A stretch of 64,000 nucleotides of DNA from Klugiella xanthotipulae (GCF_006716695.1 NZ_VFPN01000003.1:186001-250000), one strand, 5' to 3'. Shown: positions 1 to 9,568, counted from the stretch's first letter. Notes: a model not told the origin generated them from the letters alone. Translations and numbers: made by a program.

Positions 1-1986
1 AACAACATCATCCTCAAGCATCCGGTGGATTTCATCTGCCAACCCGTCCTGAACGCGGCGCAGGATCTCCTCGCCTATCAGGGGATGGTGTGGGCCTCCA
101 GCGATAATCTTCTGGGCGCCCCTATCAATGCCTTTGACCTTGCCTGCGCCATCGCGATCGAGTAGGCGACCATGCTCTGCTAGCTTATGTAGGTTATCGC
201 TGCGGTAGAACCGGTCAGGGAAAGCCGCGTGATGCGTATCGAGTACGTGTGCCCCCACCGTGAGACCTACGAGTTCAAGAAGCTCAAAGGGAGTCATGGG
301 TAGACCCAAAGGATCGAGTGCATGGTTGACCACCTCAAAGGAGGTTCCGTTGTCGAGCGCATGCATAGCCTCGCCCAGTAACTTGGCCAGGATCCGATTG
401 ACAACGAAGCCGGGCGTGTCTCGAGTAATGACTGCGGTTTTGCCTAACTTCTTGGCAGTGCTCATGGCTGTTGAGAGCGACTCATCATTGGTGCGTGGGG
501 TGCGTACGACCTCGATCAGAGGCATGACCGCGACCGGGTTGAAGAAGTGGAACCCCACCAGGCGCTCTGGATGTTTCAGCGTTGCCCCAATCTGTTCAAC
601 TGAGAGCGAACTGGTATTGGTCGCCAAGATAGCTTCGGGTGAGATGTATTGTTCGATCTCAGCGAAGACGTCCTGCTTGATGCTGAGCTCTTCGAAGACA
701 GCTTCAATCACCCAATCACAATCCGCAAAGTCGGATTTCTCTGTTGTTCCGGATATGAGGGCTTTCAGTCGGTTCGTTTCATCAGACGAGATCCTTCCCC
801 TCTCGGACAGCTTGTCAATTTCCGAGGTGATGTACGCCAAACCTTTGTCAACACGTGCCTGGTCAAGGTCGGTAATCACGACTGGCACTCTCAGCCGACG
901 AACGAAAAGAAGCGCGAATTGACTGGCCATTAAACCAGCGCCGATCACTCCTACCTTCATAATGGGCCGGGCGATTCTGGGGTCAGGTGATCCAGCCGGT
1001 CGTTTGGCGCGTTTTTGGACCAGATTGAAGGAGTAAATGCTCGCGTGGAATTGGTCACCAGAAATCAGTGTTGCAAGGGCGGTATCTTCGCGCTCAAAGC
1101 CGCGTATTCTGTCGTTGTCCTTGGCCGCTTTGAGGAGGTCGAGTGCGAGGTAGGGTGATGCAGCAACCTTCCCGATCCGAGACTCAAGCTGCCTTCGGGC
1201 GATCTTGACAGCGGTATCCCATTTGGCGATCCGTTCAACTTTGCCCGGTTCGTGGGGGCGTTTTACGGTGATATCACCCGTGAGAACACCGTCGGCCCAC
1301 CGGATTGAATCTTCCAGGAAGTTGACAGAATCGAAAATAGCATCAGCAATACCGAGATCGAAGACTTCTTGGCCCTTGAGCATCCGGTTGTTTTTGAGAG
1401 GGTTTGAGAGGACAACCTGGAGGGCACCCTCAACGCCGATCAGGTTAGGCAGGAGGGTGGCACCGCCCCATCCGGGGATGAGGCCGAGGAAGACTTCGGG
1501 AAGCGCCAGACCTGCGATGGAGCGATCCACCGTTCGGTACGTAGTGTTGAGCCCGATCTCGGTTCCGCCACCCAGGGCGAGCCCATTGATGAAGGTAAAC
1601 GAGGGAACACCCAGGGTATTGAGTTTACCGAGTGTGAAGTGCCCGAGTTGGCCCAGCCGGAGGGCTGTTTCTTTGTCGGCCAGGTCAGTGACTTTGCTGA
1701 GGTCGGCTCCGGCTGCCAGGATAAACGGTTTGCCGGTAATGGCAACGGCTACGATTTCGCCACGACTGGCTCTCTCGGTGAGCTGATCAAGCGTTTGCCC
1801 TAGCTCCGTGAGAGTTACCGGTCCCAGAGTATTGGGTCGGGTGTGGTCGCGACCATTATCGAGGGTAATGAGAGCCAGCGTCTTATCGTCGGATAGCGGG
1901 ATATCACGCACAAAGCTGTGCGTGACGACCTCGTCGGTGCTGATCTTCAGGAGACCAGAAAAGTCAATCTGTGTGTAGTCAGTCAT
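1..1986 (-). CDS. fadB: 3-hydroxyacyl-CoA dehydrogenase / enoyl-CoA hydratase, FadB-like (3' end outside window)
   Basis: Large alpha subunit of fatty-acid beta-oxidation: hydrates 2-enoyl-CoA and oxidises the 3-hydroxyacyl-CoA with NAD. I read 662 codons in one open frame on the minus strand, starting MTDYTQIDFS. The N-terminal crotonase domain contains AGADLSKV, and the NAD-binding domain starts near GVIGAGLM followed by the 3HCDH signatures ATNTSS and GFHFFNPV. The C-terminus lies beyond position 1. The ATG overlaps the fadA stop as ATGA, so translation is probably coupled and the two subunits are made together. The family is clear; chain-length preference cannot be told. Confidence 0.93.
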   Translation of the reverse strand, partial: MTDYTQIDFSGLLKISTDEVVTHSFVRDIPLSDDKTLALITLDNGRDHTRPNTLGPVTLTELGQTLDQLTERASRGEIVAVAITGKPFILAAGADLSKVTDLADKETALRLGQLGHFTLGKLNTLGVPSFTFINGLALGGGTEIGLNTTYRTVDRSIAGLALPEVFLGLIPGWGGATLLPNLIGVEGALQVVLSNPLKNNRMLKGQEVFDLGIADAIFDSVNFLEDSIRWADGVLTGDITVKRPHEPGKVERIAKWDTAVKIARRQLESRIGKVAASPYLALDLLKAAKDNDRIRGFEREDTALATLISGDQFHASIYSFNLVQKRAKRPAGSPDPRIARPIMKVGVIGAGLMASQFALLFVRRLRVPVVITDLDQARVDKGLAYITSEIDKLSERGRISSDETNRLKALISGTTEKSDFADCDWVIEAVFEELSIKQDVFAEIEQYISPEAILATNTSSLSVEQIGATLKHPERLVGFHFFNPVAVMPLIEVVRTPRTNDESLSTAMSTAKKLGKTAVITRDTPGFVVNRILAKLLGEAMHALDNGTSFEVVNHALDPLGLPMTPFELLELVGLTVGAHVLDTHHAAFPDRFYRSDNLHKLAEHGRLLDRDGAGKVKGIDRGAQKIIAGGPHHPLIGEEILRRVQDGLADEIHRMLEDDVV

Positions 1987-3188
1987 CGTGATTGTTTCTT
2001 CCCCGTGTAGTGAGGGTTTTCCCAGATCATCGTTCCGCCTTGGCCCAAGCCAATGCACATGGCTGTCACGCCATAACGAACGTCGGGTCGCTCACTGAAT
2101 TGACGTGCGAGCTGTGTCATCAGGCGTACACCTGATGAGGCCAGGGGGTGGCCGAGCGCAATTGCCCCACCGTACAGGTTCACCCGGGGATCTTCATCAG
2201 CGATACCGAAGTGATCGAGGAATGATAAAACCTGCACAGCGAAAGCCTCGTTGAGTTCAAAGAGGCCGATATCGGTTATGCTCAACCCGGCCTTACGGAG
2301 CGCCTTTTCTGTTGAAGGGATCGGCCCGATACCCATGATTTCCGGTTCGACGCCTGCATATGCAAAGCTGACCAGCCTCATTTTGGCTTGGAGGCCCAAT
2401 TCTTTCACAGCATCCCCACTCGCCAGGATGCAGGCAGTTGCCCCATCGTTGAGACCGGACGCATTACCGGCTGTAACCCGGCCGTGCGGGCGGAACGGTG
2501 TCTTCAGTGCGGCCAGGCCCTCCATCGTCGTCTCGGGGCGCGGGGTCTCATCGTGTGTGGCCAAATCCCAGCCCGATTCGCTGCGAATGGCCACCGGGAC
2601 CAAATCGGGCTGAATCTGTCCTGCTGCATAAGCCGCCGCAACTTTTTTTTGGCTGCCTAGCGCGAAGTGGTCCGAGCGTTCTTTGGTGAGCTGAGGGAAC
2701 CGATCGTGGATGCGTTCGGCCGTTGCTCCCATCATCAGAGCGTCTTCGCTCACCATCTTTTCGGTGAGGAAACGGGGGTTGGGATCGGCGTTGAAACCCA
2801 TCGGGTGACGCCCCATATGTTCGACCCCGCCAGCAATGGCGATGTCGTATTGACCAAAACCGATACACGCGCTCATCATCGAGACGGCGGTCATGGCACC
2901 TGCGCACATCCGGTCTATCGCAAATCCTGGTACTGACTGGGGCAAACCAGCCAATAATGCGGCCGTGCGGCCGAGAGTAAGACCCTGGTCGCCCTGCTGT
3001 GTGGTTGCCGCGATGGCAACATCATCAATTCGATCACGAGGGACCTGGGAGTTTCGCTCTAACACCCCGATCATGGCTTTGACGACAAGATCATCTGCCC
3101 TGGTATTCCAGAACATTCCTTTTTCGCCGGCTCGACCGAATGGTGTACGAACACCATCTACAAAAACAACATCGTTTACTGCGGTCAC
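1983..3188 (-). CDS. fadA: acetyl-CoA acyltransferase (thiolase), FadA-like
   Basis: Beta subunit partner of FadB: thiolytic cleavage of 3-ketoacyl-CoA. The 401-residue protein has the thiolase nucleophile Cys in DRMCAGAM, the GHPLASSG histidine motif and the C-terminal CIGLGQGG cysteine motif, so the catalytic triad looks complete. The chosen start is GTG at 3188 with a GGAGG ribosome-binding site just upstream; length fits the family. It overlaps fadB by 4 bases downstream and follows rnd after 67 bases. A biosynthetic acetyl-CoA acetyltransferase is possible in principle, but adjacency to fadB argues for beta-oxidation. Confidence 0.94.
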   Translation of the reverse strand: MTAVNDVVFVDGVRTPFGRAGEKGMFWNTRADDLVVKAMIGVLERNSQVPRDRIDDVAIAATTQQGDQGLTLGRTAALLAGLPQSVPGFAIDRMCAGAMTAVSMMSACIGFGQYDIAIAGGVEHMGRHPMGFNADPNPRFLTEKMVSEDALMMGATAERIHDRFPQLTKERSDHFALGSQKKVAAAYAAGQIQPDLVPVAIRSESGWDLATHDETPRPETTMEGLAALKTPFRPHGRVTAGNASGLNDGATACILASGDAVKELGLQAKMRLVSFAYAGVEPEIMGIGPIPSTEKALRKAGLSITDIGLFELNEAFAVQVLSFLDHFGIADEDPRVNLYGGAIALGHPLASSGVRLMTQLARQFSERPDVRYGVTAMCIGLGQGGTMIWENPHYTGKKQSR

Positions 3189-3255
3189 TATGCCTCCAAC
3201 TGTGACTAGCCCAAGACTCCATCGTATGAACGTTGGCGGACACGTGGAAGTCGTT

Positions 3256-4464
3256 TCACTCTTCCAACGAAGTCTCCTCGTTATGTGAACTCGGATTTTG
3301 GATGATGTCTATAAAGACATCCGTGATTATCTGTCCAGTTTCTTTAATTTGCCAGGGACGAGCGCCAAGTTCATGCAGAGTCAAAGATATGTTTTCCGCG
3401 GTGATCTCGGTCGGTGGGTGCCAACAAATGCGTCGAAGGATCTCCGGCGTCATCAGGTTTTCCAGGGGGATAGCGATGTCCTCTGCTCGGACGGTCAAGG
3501 CATTACGAGCGAGAGTGAGACGCTCATAGGCCTCCGGAAAACGGTTTTTCCACGTGCGATGAGGAGGCATTGTGTTGCTGTTGTGTGGTTTGAGTATGGG
3601 TAAATCTTCCGTTTCTCGTCCACGGATGATGGCCTCCCACCAACGGTCTAACTCGCGTCGGCTGGCCCGTCCGTGAAATGTTTTCAGTGCGGCTAGCTGG
3701 CCTTTTGACCGGGGCATCTCCTGCGATGCAGCAACGAGTGCTGCATCGGGAATGAGTCGGCCGGGGGAGACGTCAGTGCTTCGAGCGAGTTCGTCGCGGG
3801 CGAGCCATAACTCGCGGGCGACGGCAAGATTGCGTAGGCCGCTGATGTGGTGGATGCCGGACATCCGTCGCCACGGCTCCTCGGGCGCAAGTTTGGGCTT
3901 GCGCTCTAGCACGTCTAAAAATTCCTCATGAGCGTATTCGGTTTTACCGCTCTCGGCCAACTGCTGGGCAAGGATCTCCCGGAGATCAGGGAGAAGGGTC
4001 ACATCGGATGCAGCGTAGTTGAGCCAGGGATCGGGGAGAGGCCGAGTGGACCAATCCACCGCGGAGTGCTCCTTAGCCAGGTGTACGCCGAGTAGCTCCT
4101 CGACCACGGCACCCAACCCGACGCGTGGAAGACCAAGGAGGCGCGCCGCAAGCTCTGTGTCAAAGATGGTCTCCGGGTTGAGACCCACCTCGCGGAGACA
4201 AGGTAGATCTTGACTCGCAGCGTGGAAAACCCACTCAACGTCGCTCAGTGAGTCCTGCAGCTCGGCGAACGATTCGATCCCGATAGGGTCAAAGAGGTAG
4301 GTTCCGGCGGCTTCCCGATAGAACTGGATGAGGTAGGCGCTCTGGGCGTATTTGTAGCCCGAGGCGCGCTCTGCATCCACCCCTATGACACCCGTTCCGT
4401 TAGCGAGCGATTGGACGGCGTCGTGAAAGTCGTCCTGACTGGAGATAAGTTGCCAATCAGTCAC
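3256..4464 (-). CDS. rnd: ribonuclease D-like 3'-5' exoribonuclease with HRDC domain
   Basis: DEDDy-type exonuclease probably acting in 3' trimming of structured RNAs such as tRNA. Exo I is visible as GVDAERA (D-x-E), Exo II around HAASQDLPCL and Exo III as YAASDVTLLPDL with the tyrosine. The C-terminal part (AALKTFHGRASRRELDRWW region) resembles an HRDC nucleic-acid-binding domain. I chose GTG at 4464 (VTDWQL...), giving 402 residues and an 8-base overlap with the DUF3000 stop; a longer upstream reading would enter DUF3000. Translational coupling with DUF3000 is likely. Confidence 0.9.
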   Translation of the reverse strand: MTDWQLISSQDDFHDAVQSLANGTGVIGVDAERASGYKYAQSAYLIQFYREAAGTYLFDPIGIESFAELQDSLSDVEWVFHAASQDLPCLREVGLNPETIFDTELAARLLGLPRVGLGAVVEELLGVHLAKEHSAVDWSTRPLPDPWLNYAASDVTLLPDLREILAQQLAESGKTEYAHEEFLDVLERKPKLAPEEPWRRMSGIHHISGLRNLAVARELWLARDELARSTDVSPGRLIPDAALVAASQEMPRSKGQLAALKTFHGRASRRELDRWWEAIIRGRETEDLPILKPHNSNTMPPHRTWKNRFPEAYERLTLARNALTVRAEDIAIPLENLMTPEILRRICWHPPTEITAENISLTLHELGARPWQIKETGQIITDVFIDIIQNPSSHNEETSLEE

Positions 4465-5101
4465 GCGTGATCCTCCGTAGTTTAAGCGATGTAACACCCT
4501 CAGTTTGTGGGGGGAGGCCTGCGAGCATGCAGAGCAACTCGCCCCAGCCCTCCACATGGGGGCCGAGGTCGCAGGTGAGCGGACTCCATGACGCTCTCAA
4601 TTCGATTTGGGCACCATCTCCCTGTGCGGCTAGTTCGCCAAATCCCGTTGAGAGAATTTTTGTCGATGTGCCAGAGGCGGCCGTGTACTGGGCGTTACGT
4701 GTGTCAAGCCCGTCAACGAGCCATGACCAGGTGACTTCCGCAAGGAAAGGATCCATCCCAATTTCGGTTTCGAGGGGCGCTTGGGCAAAGCACACGGCCC
4801 GGAAGGGGCCGCCCCACTCTTCTGGTTCGGCCGGATCGTAGAGCAGAATGAACCGGCCGGTGCCATGCTCAGAGTCCACACCGTGTTGATGGGGGTTGAT
4901 ATCTGCGGCCAAGGAGTAGGAATAGGGCGCAAGCCGTGCTGGAGACGCGATAGCACGGACCAGAAGGTCGTCCCGGTAATGAGCTTTGTTGATCGACTTA
5001 AGCGCACGGGCGAACTCAGGGGGCACCGGGGCTTCACTCTGAGTGTTCACAGATGAAGAGTAGGATTGTTTTGCGTCGGTTTCCGTCAGCCACGCCGACA
5101 T
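4457..5101 (-). CDS. DUF3000 family protein
   Basis: Actinobacterial protein of unknown function, 214 residues, with the family-like segment IELRASWSPLTCDLGPHVEGWGELLC split across its C-terminal third. No membrane segment or catalytic motif is evident. Gene order DUF3000-rnd-fadA-fadB recurs in Microbacteriaceae as far as I recall. ATG at 5101 lacks a clear ribosome-binding site and leaves only 21 bases to the divergent hydrolase start; GTG at 5050 (VNTQSEAP) is an alternative that frees about 70 bases for promoters. Confidence 0.8.
   Translation of the reverse strand: MSAWLTETDAKQSYSSSVNTQSEAPVPPEFARALKSINKAHYRDDLLVRAIASPARLAPYSYSLAADINPHQHGVDSEHGTGRFILLYDPAEPEEWGGPFRAVCFAQAPLETEIGMDPFLAEVTWSWLVDGLDTRNAQYTAASGTSTKILSTGFGELAAQGDGAQIELRASWSPLTCDLGPHVEGWGELLCMLAGLPPQTEGVTSLKLRRITRD
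5061..5066 (+). promoter_or_regulatory. possible -10 element of the hydrolase gene
   Basis: TAGGAT fits the actinobacterial TANNNT -10 pattern and recurs before several genes in this window. No convincing -35 is present. It lies inside the longest reading of the divergent DUF3000 gene, which favours the shorter DUF3000 start. Confidence 0.3.
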
Positions 5102-5122
5102 CTAGGGGGAGAGGGCATAAAG

Positions 5123-6307
5123 ATGCGTCATCCACGCCATCTCGTGGTTATTGGTTTGACTTCACTCGCTACTGCCGCCCTGGCGCTTTTCGCCCTGTGC
5201 GCGTCAGTTTCTCTCCGCTTTGCTCGCACGGTGGTGACCCCTCCGCGGGGTAGGGATCTCACCCTGACCGTGACTGGATACGATCCGAGGGGAGGGGCCG
5301 TCACCTTGCCGAGAACGGCCGATACGGAGCTCCCCGGGTGCTACTCCCTCATCTTTGACAACGGCCGCGGGCATGCCCGGATTGGCGATATCCTATCCAT
5401 GACTTCAGAGACCGTCACTCGACGGATTCTGCGGCTTGATGCGGGCGTTCCGGAGCCCGGTATGAAATCACGAATCGCAGGCTGGTTTTATCAGCATCCC
5501 TCAGACCTAGGGTATGAGGCCGAGGGGATTCTTATCTCCACAGATTTGGGACCGGCACCTGCTTGGCTTATTCACGGTTCAACCGTCGGCCGATGGGCAA
5601 TTCACGTGCACGGGCGAGGAGTTCAGCGTGCCGAGGCGATCAGGGCTATCCCGCCCTTTGCCGCGGAGGGGTTTACTAACCTGCTGGTTTCCTATCGAAA
5701 TGATGGGGAGGCACCCGAGGGTGTTCGCGGACAATTTGGTCTAGGAGCTACTGAGTGGCGCGATATCAGCGCCGCACTTGATTATGCGGTTGATCATGGG
5801 GCAACCGAAGTGGTGCTCGTGGGGTGGTCCATGGGGGGTGCAGTCGTATTACAGACTCTGCTCCGTGCTCGCCATCGTGCCGTGATTGTCGCCGTTATGC
5901 TTGACTCACCCGTGATCGACTGGTACGAGACCCTTCGAGTATTGGGGTCGCAGTCTCGGGTGCCCTCGATGCTGCAGCGGTGGACATTCTCTCTGTTCAG
6001 AACCGGTTGGTTTCGACTGCATGATCGCATCGCTATTGACCTTGACGAGCTCAATATTGTGGCTCATGCTGGTCGATTGACAGTGCCGATCCTGCTCTTG
6101 CACAGCGTGGATGACGGTTTTGTTACGTCTGTACCCTCCCGAAAACTTGCGCTGGCCCGCCCCGACATCGTCACGTTTGTACCGTTCAGAGTAGCCCGGC
6201 ACACAAAACTCTGGAACTATGATTGTGCGAGGTGGGGCGCTGAGGTTACCGAATGGCTGCGTGCTCTACCCGCCAGCGGGCATACTGGTACGACTCCTCA
6301 TCGATAA
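5123..6307 (+). CDS. membrane-anchored or secreted alpha/beta hydrolase
   Basis: 394-residue protein starting MRHPRHLVVIG at an ATG preceded by GGGGGAGAGGG. Residues about 7-30 form a single hydrophobic segment, so the hydrolase domain is probably outside the membrane. The nucleophile elbow GWSMGG, the acid in LLHSVDDGF and the histidine in RVARHTKLW make a complete Ser-Asp-His triad in the usual order. Substrate is unknown: esterase, lipase or peptidase are all possible. Its last 62 bases overlap the convergent reductase-like gene. Confidence 0.8.
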   Translation: MRHPRHLVVIGLTSLATAALALFALCASVSLRFARTVVTPPRGRDLTLTVTGYDPRGGAVTLPRTADTELPGCYSLIFDNGRGHARIGDILSMTSETVTRRILRLDAGVPEPGMKSRIAGWFYQHPSDLGYEAEGILISTDLGPAPAWLIHGSTVGRWAIHVHGRGVQRAEAIRAIPPFAAEGFTNLLVSYRNDGEAPEGVRGQFGLGATEWRDISAALDYAVDHGATEVVLVGWSMGGAVVLQTLLRARHRAVIVAVMLDSPVIDWYETLRVLGSQSRVPSMLQRWTFSLFRTGWFRLHDRIAIDLDELNIVAHAGRLTVPILLLHSVDDGFVTSVPSRKLALARPDIVTFVPFRVARHTKLWNYDCARWGAEVTEWLRALPASGHTGTTPHR

Positions 6308-6965
6308 GCAGGCTCGATAACCGTGCGCACAGTGAGATAGGTGAACCGGTGCGACCGGGTAACGCGTGGTGGAGGGATGTGTATATCGGTGCCGTCGTGA
6401 GACATAGTTCATCGAGCATTGCCGCACCGACAAGCGTGTTAAGTAGGGTCAGGCCCCCCTCGCACACGATCGAGCGATATCCGAGTTGCCGACAGGTGGC
6501 GATGATCTCACGACCAGGTTGGGTTCCGTTCCGGTCATTCCAGACGGCTAACGGGGTGTCAGTTGGCACAGCACGACGTACCGTTTTCTCGTGAGAGAGG
6601 GGTGCCAGCAACCAGACGCGTCCCGAGCCGGTGAGCGTGTCCATGGTGGTTTTGCCCAGGTTACCGGTGCTTGTCACGATCAGAAGCTCGCCGGATGAGG
6701 GAAGATGGTAACCTTCGGCACGCACCGTTTGGGCACCCACTAGAACTGCATCCGCGTGATCCCTGATGATGCCTAGGATGGTGCGGTCAAGCGGCGTACT
6801 GAGGGTATTCGAGGTGCCATCGCTGCCGATGGTTGAACCGTTGATTGTTTGGACGAGGTTGCTGCGTATCCAATCCGCAGCGGGTGGACGGTAGAGCGCG
6901 CGCAGATCGTGATCTGTCAGCAGGTTCTGCCCGCTAGTGGGTGGGTAGATCTGTGTGAGATCCAT
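6246..6965 (-). CDS. RibD C-terminal/dihydrofolate-reductase-like pyrimidine reductase family protein
   Basis: 239-residue protein with RibD-C features: SNLVQTINGSTIG near residue 35, a DAVLVGAQTVRAEGY segment and a late CEGGLTLLNTL glycine motif that binds the nicotinamide cofactor in this fold. It probably reduces a pyrimidine or pterin-like substrate with NADPH; it lacks the RibD deaminase domain and no other riboflavin gene is nearby, so a biosynthetic role is unproven. ATG overlaps the sufE stop as TAATG, suggesting coupled translation. Confidence 0.78.
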   Translation of the reverse strand: MDLTQIYPPTSGQNLLTDHDLRALYRPPAADWIRSNLVQTINGSTIGSDGTSNTLSTPLDRTILGIIRDHADAVLVGAQTVRAEGYHLPSSGELLIVTSTGNLGKTTMDTLTGSGRVWLLAPLSHEKTVRRAVPTDTPLAVWNDRNGTQPGREIIATCRQLGYRSIVCEGGLTLLNTLVGAAMLDELCLTTAPIYTSLHHALPGRTGSPISLCARLSSLLIDEESYQYARWRVEHAAIR

Positions 6966-7402
6966 TACCCGAGGTGGGCTCGAACGGCACGTTTAATCCG
7001 GCCCAGGATGCCTAACATGCCCCGAATTCGGAGTGGTGACACCGCCTCCGTCAGACCAATCATGTACGGGAAATCATCGGGAACGTCGAGCACCTGCTGA
7101 GCGGTGAGTCCGTCGAGGCCCTGTGCGAGGATGGACGCGAAACCGCGGGTGGTGGGGGCCTCAGCTGGAGCCGTCGCGTGCAGATGGAAGATACCGTCAC
7201 TATCCACCTCAGGAAAAATGAAAACGGGAGCTTGGCATTCCTCAACCCGCTCTAAGAGATCAGGATGCTCCGCATAGCGTGGAGGAAGAGCTGGTAATTC
7301 CTGTGAAAACTCGAGGAGAAGTTGCAACCTATCACGCTGCTCCAGCGCAAGGAAATCATCGCGGATAGCGGTGAGCGAGGGCGGAAGAATGATCTCAGAC
7401 AT
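6965..7402 (-). CDS. sufE: SufE-type Fe-S cluster assembly / sulfur acceptor protein
   Basis: 145-residue SufE-family protein. In characterised systems SufE accepts persulfide sulfur from a cysteine desulfurase; the candidate acceptor cysteine here is in RVEECQAPVF. The neighbouring sulfurtransferase sseA supports a sulfur-transfer role. I chose ATG at 7402; GTG at 7408 is equally open. A GATAAT hexamer ends 8 bases before the ATG on the minus strand, so a leaderless transcript is conceivable, and there is no good ribosome-binding site. Confidence 0.87.
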   Translation of the reverse strand: MSEIILPPSLTAIRDDFLALEQRDRLQLLLEFSQELPALPPRYAEHPDLLERVEECQAPVFIFPEVDSDGIFHLHATAPAEAPTTRGFASILAQGLDGLTAQQVLDVPDDFPYMIGLTEAVSPLRIRGMLGILGRIKRAVRAHLG

Positions 7403-7416
7403 TGCCACACATTATC

Positions 7417-7453
7417 GCATGCTGCAGCCCCACCGTGTGGGGTTGCAGCATGC
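7417..7453 (-). terminator. strong hairpin between sseA and sufE
   Basis: A 16-base arm (starting GCATGCTGCA) pairs with its complement across a 5-base loop with only one non-Watson-Crick position. It sits after the sseA stop and 9-15 bases before sufE. There is no T-run. It may terminate sseA transcription or control read-through into sufE. Confidence 0.55.
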
Positions 7454-7463
7454 GAGGTGCCAG

Positions 7464-8360
7464 TTAGACAGGGACAACGCCCGGCTCGGCACCTTTCACG
7501 ATCGGGACACGCACGGCGCTGCCCCATTCGGTCCAGGAACCGTCATAGTTCTGCACGCCGTCCAGACCCAGAAGGTAGGTGAGAACAAACCACGTGTGAC
7601 TCGACCGTTCACCGATTCGACAGTAGACAATCACCTCATCCTCCTCCGTGAGCCCCAGCTCATCGCGATAGATTGCCGTGAGTTCTTCGATGGAGCGGAA
7701 CGTACCATCCTCAGCTGCCGCACGTGCCCACGGGATGCTGACGGCCGTAGGAATATGTCCGGCGCGTAGGGTGCCCTCTTCGGGATAGGCGGGGGCTGTT
7801 GTGCGGTCTCCCACATATTCCTCGGGGCTGCGCACATCAACCAATGGGTTGCCAAGGTGGGCAAGTACATCCTCGCGGTAGGCGCGGTGCTCGGTATCGT
7901 CGCGGTAGATGACCGGATACTCGGCGGGTGCCGGTGTGGAGGGGTTCGAAGTTAGTGCTCTCCCCTCAGCGATCCACTTATCGCGGCCGCCGTTGAGCAG
8001 ACGGACGTCCTCGTGTCCAAAAAGCGTGAACACCCAGAGGGCGTAGGCTGCCCACCAGTTGCTCTTGTCACCATAAATCACGACGGCCGTGTCACGGCTA
8101 ATGCCTTTTTTTATCATCAGGTCAGAGAAGGCCTCACCGTTGATATAGTCGCGTTCAACCGGGTGGTTCAAATCGGTATGCCAATCAATTTTGACGGCTC
8201 CGGGAATATGTCCGACTTCGTAGAGGAGAACGTCCTCGTCGGACTCCACAACAACAAGCCCGTCGTGGCCAAGGTTTTTTTCCAACCAGGCCGTTGTCAC
8301 CAGTCGTTCGGGGTGGGCATAGCCAAACAGTTCGGGGGCGGCGTCAAGGTCAACTGTCAT
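7464..8360 (-). CDS. sseA: thiosulfate/3-mercaptopyruvate sulfurtransferase (rhodanese)
   Basis: 298-residue tandem rhodanese. The N-terminal domain (about residues 20-140) is the usual inactive copy; the C-terminal domain carries the persulfide-forming loop CRIGERSS near residue 245. CRIGERS matches the actinobacterial SseA type associated with SufE. The ATG at 8360 follows GGAGGAAAC, a good ribosome-binding site. It is divergent from zapE over 146 bases and followed by sufE, so it probably supplies or recycles sulfane sulfur. Confidence 0.92.
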   Translation of the reverse strand: MTVDLDAAPELFGYAHPERLVTTAWLEKNLGHDGLVVVESDEDVLLYEVGHIPGAVKIDWHTDLNHPVERDYINGEAFSDLMIKKGISRDTAVVIYGDKSNWWAAYALWVFTLFGHEDVRLLNGGRDKWIAEGRALTSNPSTPAPAEYPVIYRDDTEHRAYREDVLAHLGNPLVDVRSPEEYVGDRTTAPAYPEEGTLRAGHIPTAVSIPWARAAAEDGTFRSIEELTAIYRDELGLTEEDEVIVYCRIGERSSHTWFVLTYLLGLDGVQNYDGSWTEWGSAVRVPIVKGAEPGVVPV

Positions 8361-8506
8361 GTTTCCTCCAGGAGTGTTCTGTGCGCGCGAACCGCACTAG
8401 GCTACATCTGCAGCCACTCCATGAATCTACGCAATCCTGCTGTGGATTGCATCTTGGCTGTAAAACTGAGTCACGAAATTTTTCCCGATTGTGAAAACCA
8501 AGGTTA

Positions 8507-9547
8507 ATGGACACCAACCCTCTGCTTACCCTGCCCCGCCTCGTTGATCGACTGCCCGGTATCTCTGGTCCAGAAATCGTTCGGAACCTGGTTCCACCAC
8601 CACAATTCGCCCATGCAACTTTCGAGAGCTACCAGCCAGACTCGGCATATCCCTCGCAGGCGGCGACCGTTAAGCGGCTGCGTGAGTTCAGCAAGAGTCA
8701 ACACAAAGCGAGAGTTGTGGGTCTTTTTGCAAAGAAAATAAAGACACCCGAGAGCATCCCCACTGGTGTGTACCTGGACGGTGGTTTTGGCGTGGGGAAA
8801 ACTCACCTTTTAGCGGCCCTGTGGCATGAGGTTCCCGGGCGCAAATATTTTGGCACATTCATTGAGTACACGGCGCTTGTTGGCGCTCTCGGTTATGCTG
8901 CTGCATCCGAGGCCCTCACCGGGGCAAGCTTGATCTGCATCGATGAGTTTGAGCTTGATGATCCGGGCGACACCATGATTATGACGCGCCTGCTCGGTGC
9001 CCTGGCGGCGAGCGGAACACGGATTGCGGCTACCTCGAATACCCCGCCAAACGCGCTCGGAGAGGGGCGTTTTGCCGCCGCTGATTTCCTCCGGGAGATT
9101 CAAGCGCTAGCCTCCAACTTCGAGACAATCCGTATCGATGGAACCGACTACCGTCAGCGTGGTCTTGACGGTCATGCCGTGGCGACCGGGGAAGAAACTT
9201 ATCAGGCCATTCTGGGCGAGGAGACGGAGAAGGGGCTGAACGTCACCGATGACAGCTTCCCCGAGCTGATGGCGCACCTCGCTAAAATTCACCCTTCCAG
9301 CTTTGTCCGTCTCCTAGACGGGGTTGCGGTGATCGGGCTTCGTAGCGTTACCGCAACCGATGATCAGACACAGGCACTCCGGCTGGTCGCTTTTATTGAT
9401 CGCGTCTACGATGCCCAGATTCCCATCGTAGCCACGGGCGTTCCGCTTGATCAGGTCTTCGCTGGCGGAATGTTGAACGGGGGGTACCGCAAGAAATATC
9501 TGCGCGCGATGTCCCGTATGATCGCGCTCACCTCGGAGTTGGCCTAG
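8507..9547 (+). CDS. zapE: cell division protein ZapE (AFG1-like ATPase)
   Basis: 346-residue AAA-like ATPase. Walker A is GGFGVGKTHLLAA near residue 90 and Walker B is LICIDEFELDDPGD near residue 145, followed by the sensor-like AATSNTPPNALGEGRF region characteristic of AFG1/ZapE. In E. coli ZapE binds FtsZ at constriction; the role in actinobacteria is less defined. Start ATG at 8507 has a weak AAGG upstream. The divergent spacer 8361-8506 should hold promoters for both zapE and sseA. Confidence 0.88.
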   Translation: MDTNPLLTLPRLVDRLPGISGPEIVRNLVPPPQFAHATFESYQPDSAYPSQAATVKRLREFSKSQHKARVVGLFAKKIKTPESIPTGVYLDGGFGVGKTHLLAALWHEVPGRKYFGTFIEYTALVGALGYAAASEALTGASLICIDEFELDDPGDTMIMTRLLGALAASGTRIAATSNTPPNALGEGRFAAADFLREIQALASNFETIRIDGTDYRQRGLDGHAVATGEETYQAILGEETEKGLNVTDDSFPELMAHLAKIHPSSFVRLLDGVAVIGLRSVTATDDQTQALRLVAFIDRVYDAQIPIVATGVPLDQVFAGGMLNGGYRKKYLRAMSRMIALTSELA

Positions 9548-9568
9548 CGGGCCAAGCGCTCTCGTTCG

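Noticed and set aside
1205-1786. 193-codon plus-strand frame opposite fadB
   Set aside because: The minus strand encodes the crotonase domain of FadB without interruption here.
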